From Phycisphaeraceae bacterium (GTDB lineage Bacteria; Planctomycetota; Phycisphaerae; Phycisphaerales; UBA1924), in contig WUAK01000211.1 of the NCBI GenBank assembly GCA_009827205.1, positions 1 through 5,268 on the forward strand: a stretch of DNA of 5,268 bases. The letters are read 5' to 3'. This document shows, one piece after another, positions 4,811 to 5,268 of the stretch. Numbering within the stretch: the stretch's first letter is position 1; every line of letters begins with the position of its first letter. A model generated the notes under the pieces. That model was not told the origin of the DNA. It made no database searches and saw nothing but the letters and a program-made list of their open reading frames with translations. The translations under genes were made by a program, and so were the position numbers.

Positions 4811-5268
4811 TCACGCTTGGTCGCGGATGACGTGGGCGACGATGCTCGAAGTCGAGTGGGGAGTGCCGAAGGGCTCCCCACCAAGAATCACGATCCGTGA
4901 GCCCGGTATTGCCCATCCTGATTTGACGAGATCTTTCTCAGCCATCCGGACAAACTCATTGAATCCCCCGGGAGGATCACGTCGGAATGGGTTCACGCCT
5001 CCAAGTAGCGCCATACGCCTCGTAAAGCGGCGCTCGGATGAGTAAGCCACAATCGGGACATCAAAGTTGTTCTGGCTGAGGAAGCGGGCGCTCGTGCCGT
5101 GCTGCGACCAGCACACGATCAACTCAGCTCCGAAGTCCTGTGCGACGTGCCACGCCCCGTGCGCGATCGCGGCGATCTTGTACTTCTGCTTCGAGTACAA
5201 CTCAGGGGGTGTCTCCCGGCTCGGAAGTTCTGCCAGCCGATCCTCTGATGCACGAATAATCCGGGTCA
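4811..5268 (-). CDS. pyk: Pyruvate kinase, C-terminal part (cut by window edge)
   Basis: The frame is open from the window edge to TGA 4813-4811, giving the last 151 residues. Pyruvate kinase converts phosphoenolpyruvate and ADP to pyruvate and ATP, the last step of glycolysis. The visible part is the C-terminal allosteric domain: KIAAIAHGAWHVAQDFGAELIVCWSQ, then the phosphate-loop-like SQHGTSARFLS, the strand VPIVAYSS, the helix with RRFTRRMALLGGVNPF, and the closing GWAIPGSRIVILGGEPFGTP...IVAHVI, which matches the typical family ending. The upstream residues (TRIIRASEDRLAELPSRE) would link to the catalytic barrel, which lies outside the window, as do the active-site residues. Nothing suggests damage. 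cinA follows 25 bp downstream on the same strand. Confidence 0.9.
   Translation of the reverse strand, partial: TRIIRASEDRLAELPSRETPPELYSKQKYKIAAIAHGAWHVAQDFGAELIVCWSQHGTSARFLSQNNFDVPIVAYSSERRFTRRMALLGGVNPFRRDPPGGFNEFVRMAEKDLVKSGWAIPGSRIVILGGEPFGTPHSTSSIVAHVIRDQA

Noticed and set aside
4786..4884. Extended start for cinA at 4884
   Set aside because: The extra 33 residues overlap the pyruvate kinase end out of frame and look non-coding; the family starts at about Met 4785.

Overview
The window looks like ordinary chromosomal DNA from a GC-rich bacterium, most likely a planctomycete and plausibly of the Phycisphaerae. This placement is an inference. It rests on the codon bias, on a lineage-typical small membrane protein ending in a zinc ribbon with a 'DLSGL...VCPECG' core, and on several genes that lack a clear Shine-Dalgarno site. 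I see no mobile element, CRISPR array, rRNA or convincing tRNA.

Layout from left to right. Bases 1-118 hold the 5' end of a minus-strand gene that leaves the window; its N-terminus resembles a membrane fatty-acid (acyl-CoA) desaturase. Bases 119-385 are a structured intergenic stretch with inverted repeats and a twin GCAATTGC motif. Bases 386-1195 (minus) encode a predicted lipoprotein of unknown function. After a 64-bp divergent gap, 1260-1460 and 1465-2328 (plus) encode ThiS and ThiG, which make the thiazole half of thiamine. ThiG overlaps by ATGA with 2325-2834, a two-helix membrane protein with a zinc ribbon. Converging on it from the right is a 128-residue hypothetical protein (3225-2839, minus), whose likely intrinsic terminator lies inside the last codons of the zinc-ribbon gene. 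Bases 3226-3492 are non-coding and carry several palindromes. Bases 4785-3493 (minus) encode a full-length two-domain CinA, and 5268-4811 (minus) the C-terminal part of pyruvate kinase, 25 bp upstream of cinA and probably in the same operon.

The genes form two likely transcription units of known role. One is thiS-thiG plus the zinc-ribbon membrane gene, with signs of translational coupling at both junctions. The other is pyk-cinA, which joins a glycolytic enzyme to a nicotinamide-nucleotide (pyridine nucleotide salvage) enzyme. No strong case for a new biological system emerged. The points most worth a second look are the terminator embedded in coding sequence, the low-GC body of the zinc-ribbon gene, the structured region around the start of the partial desaturase-like gene with its His-Glu repeat, and a hairpin that may mask the ribosome site of the 128-residue gene.
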